DNA of 6,799 nt from an uncultured Actinoplanes sp. (GCA_934667465.1 CAKUMG010000313.1:1-6799); one strand, 5' to 3'; shown: positions 1 through 6,161, numbered from the stretch's first letter. A program made the numbers and translations. The notes: a model not told the origin generated them from the sequence alone.

Positions 1-711
1 GTAGTCGCTGCCGAGCAGGAACTCCATGCTGCGGGCCACCTCCTCCGGGCTCACGAAGCCGGGGATCGGCGCCTTGTCCCGCATCCCGTCGACGACGTGG
101 TCCGGCAACCCGCTGGTCATCGGGGTCTCCATGAAGCCGGGGGAGAGGGCGTTGACCGTGACGCCCCGCCGCCCGCACTCCGCGGCCAGCGTCCGGGTGA
201 ACCCGATGACGCCCGCCTTGGAGGCCGAGTACGCCGTCTGCCCCGGCGAGGCGATCAGCCCCGACGGCGAGACGATGTTGATGATCCGGCCCCACCGCCG
301 CCGCAGCATGGCCGGCACGGCCGCCCGCGACGTGTGGAACGTGCCGAGCAGGTTGGTGGTGAGCACCGCCGTCCAGTCGGCGACGGACTGCATCGCCATC
401 AGCTGGTCCCGCCGGATCGCCGCGTTGTTGACCAGCACGTCGATCGGCCCGAGCCGCTCGGTGACCTCGGCGTTGAGCGCGGTCACCGCCTCCCACGAGC
501 CGACGTCGCCGGTCACCACGATCGCGTCGTTGCGCAGCTTGTCGCGGACCGCCTCGGCCGCCGCCGCCGAGCTGTTGTAGTGGACCGCCACCCGGCAGCC
601 CAGCGCGTCGAGCTCGAGGGCGAGGGCCTGGCCGAGGCCGCCGGACGCGCCGGTCACCAGGGCCACCGGGCTCTCCGGGCGGGGGCGCCCGCCGTGCTTG
701 CCGTTGCTCAT
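1..711 (-). CDS. 3-oxoacyl-ACP reductase, FabG-like SDR (3' end missing)
   Basis: Classical short-chain dehydrogenase/reductase, most likely an NADPH-dependent ketoreductase that reduces 3-oxoacyl-ACP to 3-hydroxyacyl-ACP in the cytoplasm. Reading from the ATG at 711, 237 residues are present. The nucleotide-binding TGASGGLG is at residues 20-27, NNA at 95-97, structural Asn120, catalytic Ser148 (NIVS), and Tyr161/Lys165 in the YSASK motif, followed by the NALSPGF segment at 187-193. All catalytic residues are intact. FabG proteins are usually about 245-250 aa, so only the last dozen or so residues (normally a TGQ...VNGG tail) lie beyond position 1. The start overlaps the ketosynthase stop by four bases (ATGA), so translation is probably coupled. 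The next-door ACP and KAS III favour an acyl-ACP substrate over a free ketone. The exact substrate cannot be read from the sequence. Confidence 0.92.
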   Translation of the reverse strand, partial: MSNGKHGGRPRPESPVALVTGASGGLGQALALELDALGCRVAVHYNSSAAAAEAVRDKLRNDAIVVTGDVGSWEAVTALNAEVTERLGPIDVLVNNAAIRRDQLMAMQSVADWTAVLTTNLLGTFHTSRAAVPAMLRRRWGRIINIVSPSGLIASPGQTAYSASKAGVIGFTRTLAAECGRRGVTVNALSPGFMETPMTSGLPDHVVDGMRDKAPIPGFVSPEEVARSMEFLLGSDY

Positions 712-1694
712 GCCGGGACTCCGCCCCACTCGAGGAGCATGGAACCCCACGTCATGCCCGCCCCGAAGCTGGCCAGCAGCACCTTGTCGCCGGGGCGGAC
801 ACGGTCCGCCTCGAGCGCCTCGGTCAGGGCCAGCGGGATGGAGGCCGACGCGGTGTTGCCGTACCGCTCCAGGTTGGTCACCAGCCGCTCGGGCCGCAGC
901 CCGGTGTGCGACAGGATGGAATTGACGATCCGGATGTTGGCCTGGTGCGGCACGATGTGGTCGACCTCGTCGGCGGCCACCTTCGCCTGCTCCAGCGTCG
1001 CCCGGACCGAGCGCGTCGAGAACCGTACGGCGTTGAGGTAGATCTCGTTGCCGTTGATCTTCGCGTAGTGCAGGCCGTCGCGGACGGTCTGCTCGGTCGT
1101 GGGCATCCGGCTGCCGCCGGCGAGCACCTTGAGGCTGCCCGTGCACTTGCCGTCCGCGCCCAGGTTCCACGCCAGCAGGCGGTTCTCCGGGCCCGGCTGC
1201 AGCACCAGGGCCGCCGCGCCGTCGCCGACCAGGATGCTCAGGTCCCGGTCGTCCGGGTTCACCGTCAGCGAGTGCGTGTCCGAGCCGATGACCAGGATCG
1301 GCCGCGGGTCCAGCCCCATCAGGCCGACCGCGGTCATCAGCGAGTAGACGAAACCCGAGCACTCGGCGTTGACGTCGTGCGCCGAGCCCGCGATGCCGAG
1401 CTCGTGGTGCACGAACGCCGAGGTCGCCGGGGACGGCTGCTCGGGCGTCGCGGTGGCCACGATGAGGTGGGCGATGTCCGCGCCGGTGAGCCCGGCCCGG
1501 TCCAGCGCCCGGCGGCCGGCCTCGACCGCCAGGCTCGCCGTGGTCTGGCCCGGGCCGACGATGCGCCGCTCCCGGATGCCGCACCGGCTGACGATCCAGT
1601 GCTCGTCCACCCCGAAGTGCTCGGCCAGCTCCACGCTGGTCAAGACCCTCTCGGGTACGGACATGCCCCACCCGGTGATGTCGAAGCCGCTCAC
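708..1694 (-). CDS. 3-oxoacyl-ACP synthase III (KAS III, FabH-like)
   Basis: Thiolase-fold ketosynthase III, 328 aa, the normal FabH length. Family role: it loads an acyl group, often from acyl-CoA, onto a Cys and condenses it with malonyl-ACP, starting a fatty-acid or polyketide chain. The triad is complete: Cys112 (AECSGF), His250 (VPHQAN) and Asn280 (YGNTAS), with the usual GAG loop at 311-313. The start is the GTG at 1694, because the N-terminal beta strand ITGWG (6-10) belongs to the fold; the ATG at codon 11 would remove it. The gene begins 10 bases after the ACP stop and ends overlapping the SDR start by four bases, so the three form one tight operon. The intact triad argues against the acyl-transferring KAS III homologues with altered catalytic residues found in some antibiotic pathways. 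A dedicated ACP and reductase suggest specialised metabolism, but a housekeeping role cannot be excluded. Confidence 0.93.
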   Translation of the reverse strand: MSGFDITGWGMSVPERVLTSVELAEHFGVDEHWIVSRCGIRERRIVGPGQTTASLAVEAGRRALDRAGLTGADIAHLIVATATPEQPSPATSAFVHHELGIAGSAHDVNAECSGFVYSLMTAVGLMGLDPRPILVIGSDTHSLTVNPDDRDLSILVGDGAAALVLQPGPENRLLAWNLGADGKCTGSLKVLAGGSRMPTTEQTVRDGLHYAKINGNEIYLNAVRFSTRSVRATLEQAKVAADEVDHIVPHQANIRIVNSILSHTGLRPERLVTNLERYGNTASASIPLALTEALEADRVRPGDKVLLASFGAGMTWGSMLLEWGGVPA

Positions 1695-1704
1695 GCGCCG
1701 GCCC

Positions 1705-1959
1705 CTAGACCTGCTGCGGCACGAGCGCGAGGATCCGCTCGTGCACGGTGCGCAGCGTCGTCGTGTCGTCGATGTCGGCGAACAGCGACTCGTCGGCCGG
1801 GATGTGCGGGTACTTGTCCTGGAAGCCGTAGAGCCACTCCATCAGGTCCAGCGAGTCGACGTCCGCGATCTGCTGCAGCGCGGCGTCCGCGTCGACGACC
1901 TTCGCGCCCGAGACGGACTGCAACTGGGTGGCCAGGTCCTCCACGGTGGGAATCTCCAT
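1705..1959 (-). CDS. Acyl carrier protein
   Basis: Small acidic carrier protein of 84 aa that would carry acyl intermediates on a 4'-phosphopantetheine arm. The attachment site is Ser36 in VDSLDLMEW, at the start of recognition helix II, as in the PP-binding family. Length and acidity fit a free-standing type II ACP. The start is the ATG at 1959: an AGGAGG on the minus strand (1974 to 1969) lies nine bases upstream and MEIPTVEDL is a natural ACP N-terminus. A longer reading from 1998 adds a 13-residue Pro/Arg/Ser-rich stretch that places the Shine-Dalgarno inside the gene and is not preferred. It is first in the leftward operon, just ahead of the ketosynthase, so it is the probable partner of that enzyme and of the reductase. 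Whether it serves as an elongation carrier or a single-condensation carrier is not visible. Confidence 0.92.
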   Translation of the reverse strand: MEIPTVEDLATQLQSVSGAKVVDADAALQQIADVDSLDLMEWLYGFQDKYPHIPADESLFADIDDTTTLRTVHERILALVPQQV

Positions 1960-1966
1960 CGCTTCG

Positions 1967-1975
1967 CTCCTCCTC
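1967..1975 (-). promoter_or_regulatory. Ribosome binding site of the ACP gene
   Basis: The minus strand reads GAGGAGGAG here, containing a full AGGAGG nine bases before the ATG at 1959. It decides the start of the ACP against the longer in-frame start at 1998. Confidence 0.75.
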
Positions 1976-1980
1976 GTCGA

Positions 1981-2027
1981 CGGGCAAGGCGGCGACATCC
2001 CGGCCGAGCGCCGGATGTGCTTGCCCG
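1981..2027 (-). promoter_or_regulatory. Leader hairpin upstream of the ACP operon
   Basis: Imperfect inverted repeat of 17 base pairs. Plus-strand bases 1981-1988 (CGGGCAAG) pair with 2020-2027, 1995-2000 (ACATCC) with 2013-2018, and 2002-2004 with 2010-2012. There is a 6/1 internal loop, a one-base bulge (2001) and a five-base apical loop. It lies between the candidate minus-strand -10 (2039 to 2034) and the ACP Shine-Dalgarno (1975 to 1967), so it would fill most of the 5' leader. It could stabilise the mRNA, attenuate expression, or be a DNA operator; the function is inferred. No U-tract follows, so it is not a typical intrinsic terminator. Confidence 0.5.
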
Positions 2028-2033
2028 GTCAGG

Positions 2034-2067
2034 AGCTAACGGGGCGACGCGCAACAGCGCCGCAACA
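2034..2067 (-). promoter_or_regulatory. Candidate activator-type promoter, ACP operon
   Basis: On the minus strand two identical heptamers TGTTGCG (2067 to 2061 and 2056 to 2050) are separated by four bases. They are followed after ten bases by TTAGCT (2039 to 2034), a possible -10. There is no good -35 at the normal distance. SARP regulators of actinomycetes are known to bind heptamer repeats with four-base spacers just ahead of the -10, which resembles this layout. The start site is inferred, near 2027. Confidence 0.35.
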
Positions 2068-2091
2068 GCGCGGAATTGCGCCGGCATTGCG
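2050..2091. repeat. Nested direct/inverted repeat array, likely operator
   Basis: Four copies of one pentamer: CGCAA at 2050-2054 and 2061-2065, and its complement TTGCG at 2076-2080 and 2087-2091. Copies on each side are 11 bp apart, one helical turn, and both pairs are exactly symmetric about 2070.5. The left side is a perfect 10-base direct repeat (CGCAACAGCG at 2050-2059 and 2061-2070). The right side carries CGGAATTGCG (2071-2080) and CGGCATTGCG (2082-2091). The array sits centrally between the divergent ACP and methyltransferase genes. The regularity suggests cooperative binding of a regulator controlling both operons. Confidence 0.6.
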
Positions 2092-2106
2092 GCCGGCCGC
2101 TTGTCT
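2075..2106 (+). promoter_or_regulatory. Candidate activator-type promoter, methyltransferase operon
   Basis: Heptamer ATTGCGC (2075-2081), a four-base spacer, heptamer ATTGCGG (2086-2092), then eight bases to TTGTCT (2101-2106), a weak -10. The 7-4-7-8 spacing equals that described for SARP-activated promoters. The -10 matches the TAnnnT consensus poorly, so the call rests on repeat spacing and position. It would leave a leader of about 50 bases before the ATG at 2164, which is preceded by GAGG at 2153-2156. Confidence 0.35.
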
Positions 2107-2163
2107 CGACACGGCATCAGCAGCGGGGCGGCGCGCTCCGCACCTGGAGAATGAGGTCGGGAC

Positions 2164-3048
2164 ATGACGACGGTGGAAGCCCTGGCGACAACCCCCGAGG
2201 TTGATGCGATCCGGCACCACTACGAGGTGAGCAACGAGCTGTACCGGATCATCCTCGGTCCGGCCATGATGTACTCCGGCGGCTACTGGAACGACGGCGA
2301 GAACCTGCGGGCCCACCACGACGAGGCCCAGTTCCGCAAGCTCGACGCGTTCGTGGAGCTGGCCGGCGCCCGCGACGCCGAGCGGGTCCTCGACATCGGC
2401 TCGGGCTGGGGCACCATGCTCGACCGCGCCACCACCGTGCACGGGGTGCGGCAGGGCGTCGGGGTCACCCTCAGCCGCACCCAGCAGGAGTTCGTGCACG
2501 GCCTCGGCAACCCGCGCGTGAAGATCCACGTGGAGAGCTGGGAGGACCACCGGACCGACACCCCGTACGACGCGGCCTTCTGCATCAACGCGCTCGAGCA
2601 CTTCGTGCACTCGAGCCTGTCGCCGCGCGACCGGACCCGCAAGTACCGGCAGTTCTTCACCCAGTGCCACTCGCTGCTGCGCCCGGACGCAGGCTTCGTG
2701 CTGCACACGATGACCGCCGAGGCGCTGCCGCTGACCCGCGACCTGCTCGCGGACCTGAAGTTCCTGCAGCGCGAGGAGTTCGCCGGCTGCCACATCCCGC
2801 ACCTGTCGGAGCTCACCGCGGCGATGGAGGGCCTCTTCGACGTGGTGGAGATCCGCAACGAGCGCGAGTCGTTCAGCCGGGCCTGCCGGGTGTGGCTGGA
2901 GTTCCTGGCCGAGCGCCGCGACGAGGCGGTCGCGCTGGAGGGCGAGACCGTCGTCGCGCGGTTCGAGCGCTACCTCGACATCTTCGCCTACACGCTCGAG
3001 GACCGGTACTTCAACAACTTCCGGGTCGTGCTGACCCGCCGCGGCTGA
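2164..3048 (+). CDS. SAM-dependent methyltransferase, CFA-synthase-like
   Basis: Cytoplasmic class I methyltransferase of 294 aa, related to cyclopropane-fatty-acyl-phospholipid/mycolic-acid cyclopropane synthases. Family landmarks in order: HYEVSNELY (19-27), MMYSGGYW (35-42), SAM motif I VLDIGSGWG (75-83), GVTLSRTQQ (100-108), the LEHF segment with Glu145, VLHTM with His181, and an aromatic C-terminus near 270-290. In true CFA synthases the second segment reads YSCxYW and its Cys helps hold catalytic bicarbonate; here it is Gly39. The Glu and His matching other bicarbonate-site residues are kept. This suggests methylation of a lipid, polyketide or small molecule more than ring formation. 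It heads the rightward operon with GAGG seven bases before the ATG, and the monooxygenase follows after 10 bases. Substrate and methylated atom (C, O or N) are unknown. Family call firm, reaction uncertain. Confidence 0.88.
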   Translation: MTTVEALATTPEVDAIRHHYEVSNELYRIILGPAMMYSGGYWNDGENLRAHHDEAQFRKLDAFVELAGARDAERVLDIGSGWGTMLDRATTVHGVRQGVGVTLSRTQQEFVHGLGNPRVKIHVESWEDHRTDTPYDAAFCINALEHFVHSSLSPRDRTRKYRQFFTQCHSLLRPDAGFVLHTMTAEALPLTRDLLADLKFLQREEFAGCHIPHLSELTAAMEGLFDVVEIRNERESFSRACRVWLEFLAERRDEAVALEGETVVARFERYLDIFAYTLEDRYFNNFRVVLTRRG

Positions 3049-3058
3049 GGGGGCGGTC

Positions 3059-4561
3059 ATGACCGGCTTCAACGGCCACCTGCGGGTCGCGGTGATCGGC
3101 AGCGGCTTCTCCGGGCTCGGCCTGGCCATCCGGATGCGCCAGGAGGGCATCGAGGACTTCCTGATCTTCGAGCGGGCCGACGCGATCGGCGGCACCTGGC
3201 GGGACAACACCTACCCGGGCTGCGCCTGCGACGTCATGTCGCTGCTGTACTCGTACTCCTTCGCGCCGAACCCGCACTGGAAGACCACGTTCGGCAAGCA
3301 GCGCGAGATCCTCGACTACCTCGAGCACTGCGCCGACCGCTTCGGCGTGCGCCCGCACCTGCGGCTGGGCCACGAGCTGCTGGCCGCCCGCTGGGACCGG
3401 CTCACCCGCCGCTGGCACCTGGAGACCAGCAAGGGCTCCTGGACCGCGCAGGTCCTGGTCTCGGGCACCGGCTACCTCAGCGACCCGGCGATCCCGGAGC
3501 TGCCCGGCCTGGACACGTTCGGCGGCCGGATGTTCCACTCCGCGCACTGGGACCACGACTACGATCTCAAGGGCAAGCGGGTCGCGGTCATCGGCACCGG
3601 CGCCTCGGCCATCCAGTTCGTGCCCGAGATCCAGAAGGTCGCCGGCCACCTCGACGTCTATCAGCGCAGCGCGCCCTGGGTCGGCCCCAAGCCGAACAAG
3701 GAGATCAGCGCCGCCGAGCACAAGCGGCGGACGTCGCTGCCCGGCTACCAGAGCTTCCGGCGCAACTTCAACAAGCACGGCCGCGAGATTGTCGCGTTCC
3801 TGATGAACCGGCCGGCCGTCGCCGCCAAGACCATCCAGGGCATGGCGCAGAAGAACCTCGACCAGCAGGTCAAGGACCCGGCGCTGCGGGCCCGGCTCAC
3901 CCCGGACTACGCGGTCGGCTGCAAGCGGCTGCTGTTCTCCAACACGTGGTACCCCGCGATCCAGCAGCCCAACGTGGAGCTGGTCACCGACCGGATCGCC
4001 GCCGTCGGCCCGGACTCGGTCACCACTGCCGACGGCCGCGAGCGCAAGGTCGACGCGATCATCTTCGGTACGGGCTTCCGCGCCACGGACCGCCCGATCG
4101 CGCAGCGCATCGAGGGCCGCGACGGCGTCCGGCTCAGCGACGCCTGGCGGGACGGGATGTCGGCGTACCGCGGCACCACGGTCAGCGGCTTCCCCAACCT
4201 GTTCCTCATGCTCGGCCCCAACACCGCGCTCGGCCACTCCTCGCAAACGGTCATGATCGAGGCTCAGATCGCGTACGTCATCGACGCGCTCAAGCAGATC
4301 GAGAAGCGTGACCTGGCCAGCGTGGAGATCGGCGCGGACGCGCAGCGCGCCTACAACGCCGAGCTCGACGGGCGCCTCGCCGGCACCGTCTGGAACGCCG
4401 GCAACTGCCGCAGCTGGTACCTCGACGCGAGCGGCCGCAACCCCTCGATCTGGCCCACCTACACCTGGCGGTTCCGCCGCCAGACGCAGCGCTTCGACCT
4501 GGGCTCCTACCAGGTCGCCACGTCCACGGGCGCCACCCGGCTGCTCGAAACCACCGCCTGA
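3059..4561 (+). CDS. Class B flavin monooxygenase, Baeyer-Villiger type
   Basis: FAD- and NADPH-dependent monooxygenase of 500 aa, expected to insert oxygen next to a ketone (giving an ester or lactone) or to oxidise N or S. The FAD-binding GSGFSG is at 14-19 and GGTW at 44-47. The Baeyer-Villiger fingerprint FxGxxxHxxxW is present in full at 154-164 (Phe154, Gly156, His160, Trp164). The NADP-binding GTGASA is at 179-184 and an FGTGF motif at 336-340. Asp58 (CACDV) and Arg290 (GCKR) fall where BVMOs carry the active-site Asp and the Arg that stabilises the flavin-peroxide. The start is the ATG at 3059; an AGGGGG overlapping the preceding stop (3048-3053) serves as ribosome site. It lies 10 bases after the methyltransferase and 12 before the oxidase, so co-transcription is likely. 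Length and motifs look complete. The substrate is not evident; a ketone made by the cluster's acyl chemistry is a reasonable guess. Confidence 0.92.
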   Translation: MTGFNGHLRVAVIGSGFSGLGLAIRMRQEGIEDFLIFERADAIGGTWRDNTYPGCACDVMSLLYSYSFAPNPHWKTTFGKQREILDYLEHCADRFGVRPHLRLGHELLAARWDRLTRRWHLETSKGSWTAQVLVSGTGYLSDPAIPELPGLDTFGGRMFHSAHWDHDYDLKGKRVAVIGTGASAIQFVPEIQKVAGHLDVYQRSAPWVGPKPNKEISAAEHKRRTSLPGYQSFRRNFNKHGREIVAFLMNRPAVAAKTIQGMAQKNLDQQVKDPALRARLTPDYAVGCKRLLFSNTWYPAIQQPNVELVTDRIAAVGPDSVTTADGRERKVDAIIFGTGFRATDRPIAQRIEGRDGVRLSDAWRDGMSAYRGTTVSGFPNLFLMLGPNTALGHSSQTVMIEAQIAYVIDALKQIEKRDLASVEIGADAQRAYNAELDGRLAGTVWNAGNCRSWYLDASGRNPSIWPTYTWRFRRQTQRFDLGSYQVATSTGATRLLETTA

Positions 4562-4573
4562 GAGCGAGAGATC

Positions 4574-6058
4574 ATGACCAACGCAATGACCCGGCGCACG
4601 GCCCTGCGCGGGCTGGTCGCGGGCGCCGTGCTGGCCGGCTGGAGCGCCACCGACCAGAGCTGGGTGACCGCCGCCCAGGCCGGCCCGCGCGGCAGCGGCT
4701 ACAAGCCGCTGCCCCGCCTCGACGGCCGGCTCGAGCTCTCCCGCTCCGCCGGGTTCAGCAAGGACTACGGCAACCTGGTGACCGCCGCGCCCTACGCCGT
4801 GCTGCGCCCCGGCTCGGTCGAGGACATCGCCAAGATGATCCGCTACGCCCGGCAGAACAAGCTTAAGATCGCCATGAACGGGCAGAGCGGCAGCGTCGAG
4901 GAGGACTTCGAGTCCCACTCGAACTACGGCCAGGCGCTGGTCAACGGCGGCATCGCCATCGACTCGCGCGGGCTGTCGCGGATCCACTCGATCGGCAGCA
5001 GCAGCGCCGTCGTGGACACCGGCGTCACCTGGGCCCAGCTCACCGACGCCGCCATCGCGCAGGGCCGCACCCCGGTCGGGCTCACCGACTACATGCACCT
5101 CACGGTCGGCGGCACGATCAGCATCGGCGGCATCGGCGGCACCGTGCAGAAGCACGGCCTGCTCTGCGACGTCGTCGAGGAGATCCAGATCGTCACCGGC
5201 ACCGGCGACATCGTCACCGCGTCGCTGCGCGAGCGGCCCCAGCTGTTCCTCGCGGCCCTCGCCGGCGGCGGCCAGGTCGGCATCATCACCCGCGCGAAGG
5301 TCAAGCTGGCGCCCGCGCCCGCCCGCGCCAAGGTGATGCTGCTGTTCTACAACGACCTGAACACCTACCTGTCCGACCAGGAGAAGGTGCTCGCCGACGG
5401 CCGGTTCAGCCACCAGGAGGGCGAGATCGTCCGCAGGCCCGACGACTCGGGCTGGCGCTACAAGATCGAGGCGGTCAGCTACTACACCGGCGCGGCCCCC
5501 GACCAGAACAAGCTGCTCGCGGGCCTGCGCGACGACCGGGCCTCGGCCCAGTTCGACGACCTGCCCTACCGCGACTGGGTGTTCCGGCTGGACGCGTTCG
5601 AGGCGTTCCTCAAGGCCGAGAACATCTGGGACGAGCCGAAGCCGTGGCTGAGCCTGGTCCTCCCGGCCTCCAAGGTCAGGACGTTCGTCAACCAGCTGCT
5701 GCCCGAGCTGCGTACGGCCGATCTCGGCGCCGGCATCTGCGGGCTGTACCCGTTCAAGACCAGCAAGCTGACCCGGCCGCTGTTCGTGCTGCCCAACGAG
5801 CCGGTCGTCTACCTCTTCGACCTGCTGCGCTTCCCGTTCCCCGGCGATGACATCCCGGGTCAGCTGGTGCAGAACCGCCGCCTGTACGACCGCGGCGTGG
5901 CCCTCGGCGCCAAGCGCTACATCGTCGGCGCCGTCCCGAACGTGACCAAGGCCGACTGGAAGCGCCACTTCGGCTCCCTGTACGAGCCGTTCGCGCTCGC
6001 CAAGCGCACCTACGACCCGGACAACGTGCTCACCCCGGGCCAGGGCTTCTTCGGCTGA
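4574..6058 (+). CDS. Tat-exported FAD-linked oxidase, cytokinin dehydrogenase/BBE-like
   Basis: Flavoprotein oxidase/dehydrogenase of 494 aa in the FAD_binding_4 (VAO/PCMH) superfamily. The N-terminus has a twin-arginine signal: TRRTALRGL with Arg7-Arg8, a hydrophobic stretch to about residue 23, and a possible AQA cleavage site after Ala36, so the folded enzyme probably works outside the membrane. The FAD domain includes TDYMHLTVGG (171-180; Asp172 aligns with the catalytic Asp of plant cytokinin dehydrogenases) and GGTISIGGIGG (179-189). The C-terminus shows PWLSL (357-361), FDLLR (415-419) and DPDNVLTPGQGFF (481-493), as in that family. The usual flavin-linking GHS motif is altered: His115 lies in ESHSNYGQ after an apparent acidic insertion. 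It starts 12 bases after the monooxygenase, with a weak GAG-type ribosome site. Despite the family name, cytokinin is not a likely substrate here; a late oxidation of the cluster product is inferred. Confidence 0.88.
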   Translation: MTNAMTRRTALRGLVAGAVLAGWSATDQSWVTAAQAGPRGSGYKPLPRLDGRLELSRSAGFSKDYGNLVTAAPYAVLRPGSVEDIAKMIRYARQNKLKIAMNGQSGSVEEDFESHSNYGQALVNGGIAIDSRGLSRIHSIGSSSAVVDTGVTWAQLTDAAIAQGRTPVGLTDYMHLTVGGTISIGGIGGTVQKHGLLCDVVEEIQIVTGTGDIVTASLRERPQLFLAALAGGGQVGIITRAKVKLAPAPARAKVMLLFYNDLNTYLSDQEKVLADGRFSHQEGEIVRRPDDSGWRYKIEAVSYYTGAAPDQNKLLAGLRDDRASAQFDDLPYRDWVFRLDAFEAFLKAENIWDEPKPWLSLVLPASKVRTFVNQLLPELRTADLGAGICGLYPFKTSKLTRPLFVLPNEPVVYLFDLLRFPFPGDDIPGQLVQNRRLYDRGVALGAKRYIVGAVPNVTKADWKRHFGSLYEPFALAKRTYDPDNVLTPGQGFFG

Positions 6059-6063
6059 CCCGC

Positions 6064-6102
6064 GCCGGCCCTTTTCGGGATCGGTGCCCGCCGAAGGCCG
6101 GC
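6064..6102 (+). terminator. Intergenic hairpin, possible weak terminator or processing site
   Basis: GCCGGCC (6064-6070) pairs with GGCCGGC (6096-6102) and TTCGG (6074-6078) with CCGAA (6091-6095), leaving a three-base bulge and a 12-base loop. It starts six bases after the oxidase stop. No T-run follows, so full termination is doubtful. It may reduce read-through or protect the 3' end of the upstream message. The rest of the 103-base gap holds no clear promoter that I can see. Confidence 0.35.
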
Positions 6103-6149
6103 TCCGCTCCCGGAACACGGCCGAGGCGCCGCCCGGCCCGGTCCCCATC

Positions 6150-6157
6150 AAGGAGGT
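6150..6157 (+). promoter_or_regulatory. Strong ribosome binding site of the SRPBCC gene
   Basis: AAGGAGGT, a near-perfect complement of the 16S 3' end, four bases before the ATG at 6162. It is the strongest ribosome site of the rightward operon and fixes this start over the upstream ATG at 6084. Confidence 0.85.
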
Positions 6158-6161
6158 ATCC

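Noticed and set aside
1705..1998. Longer 97-codon reading of the ACP
   Set aside because: The extra 13 residues do not look like an ACP N-terminus, and the AGGAGG site sits before the inner ATG at 1959.
97..2039. Plus-strand open frames opposite the SDR, KAS III and ACP genes
   Set aside because: Arg/Ala/Pro-rich shadows. The minus strand carries complete catalytic motifs through the same bases.
2089..2100. 12-bp perfect palindrome GCGGCCGGCCGC
   Set aside because: A pure G/C palindrome of this size is common at this base composition. It overlaps the edge of the repeat array but breaks its spacing pattern, so I do not treat it as a separate site.
2029..3210. 393-codon open frame on the minus strand across the methyltransferase
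   Set aside because: It overlaps a well-supported methyltransferase and the regulatory region, has biased composition and shows no recognisable domain.
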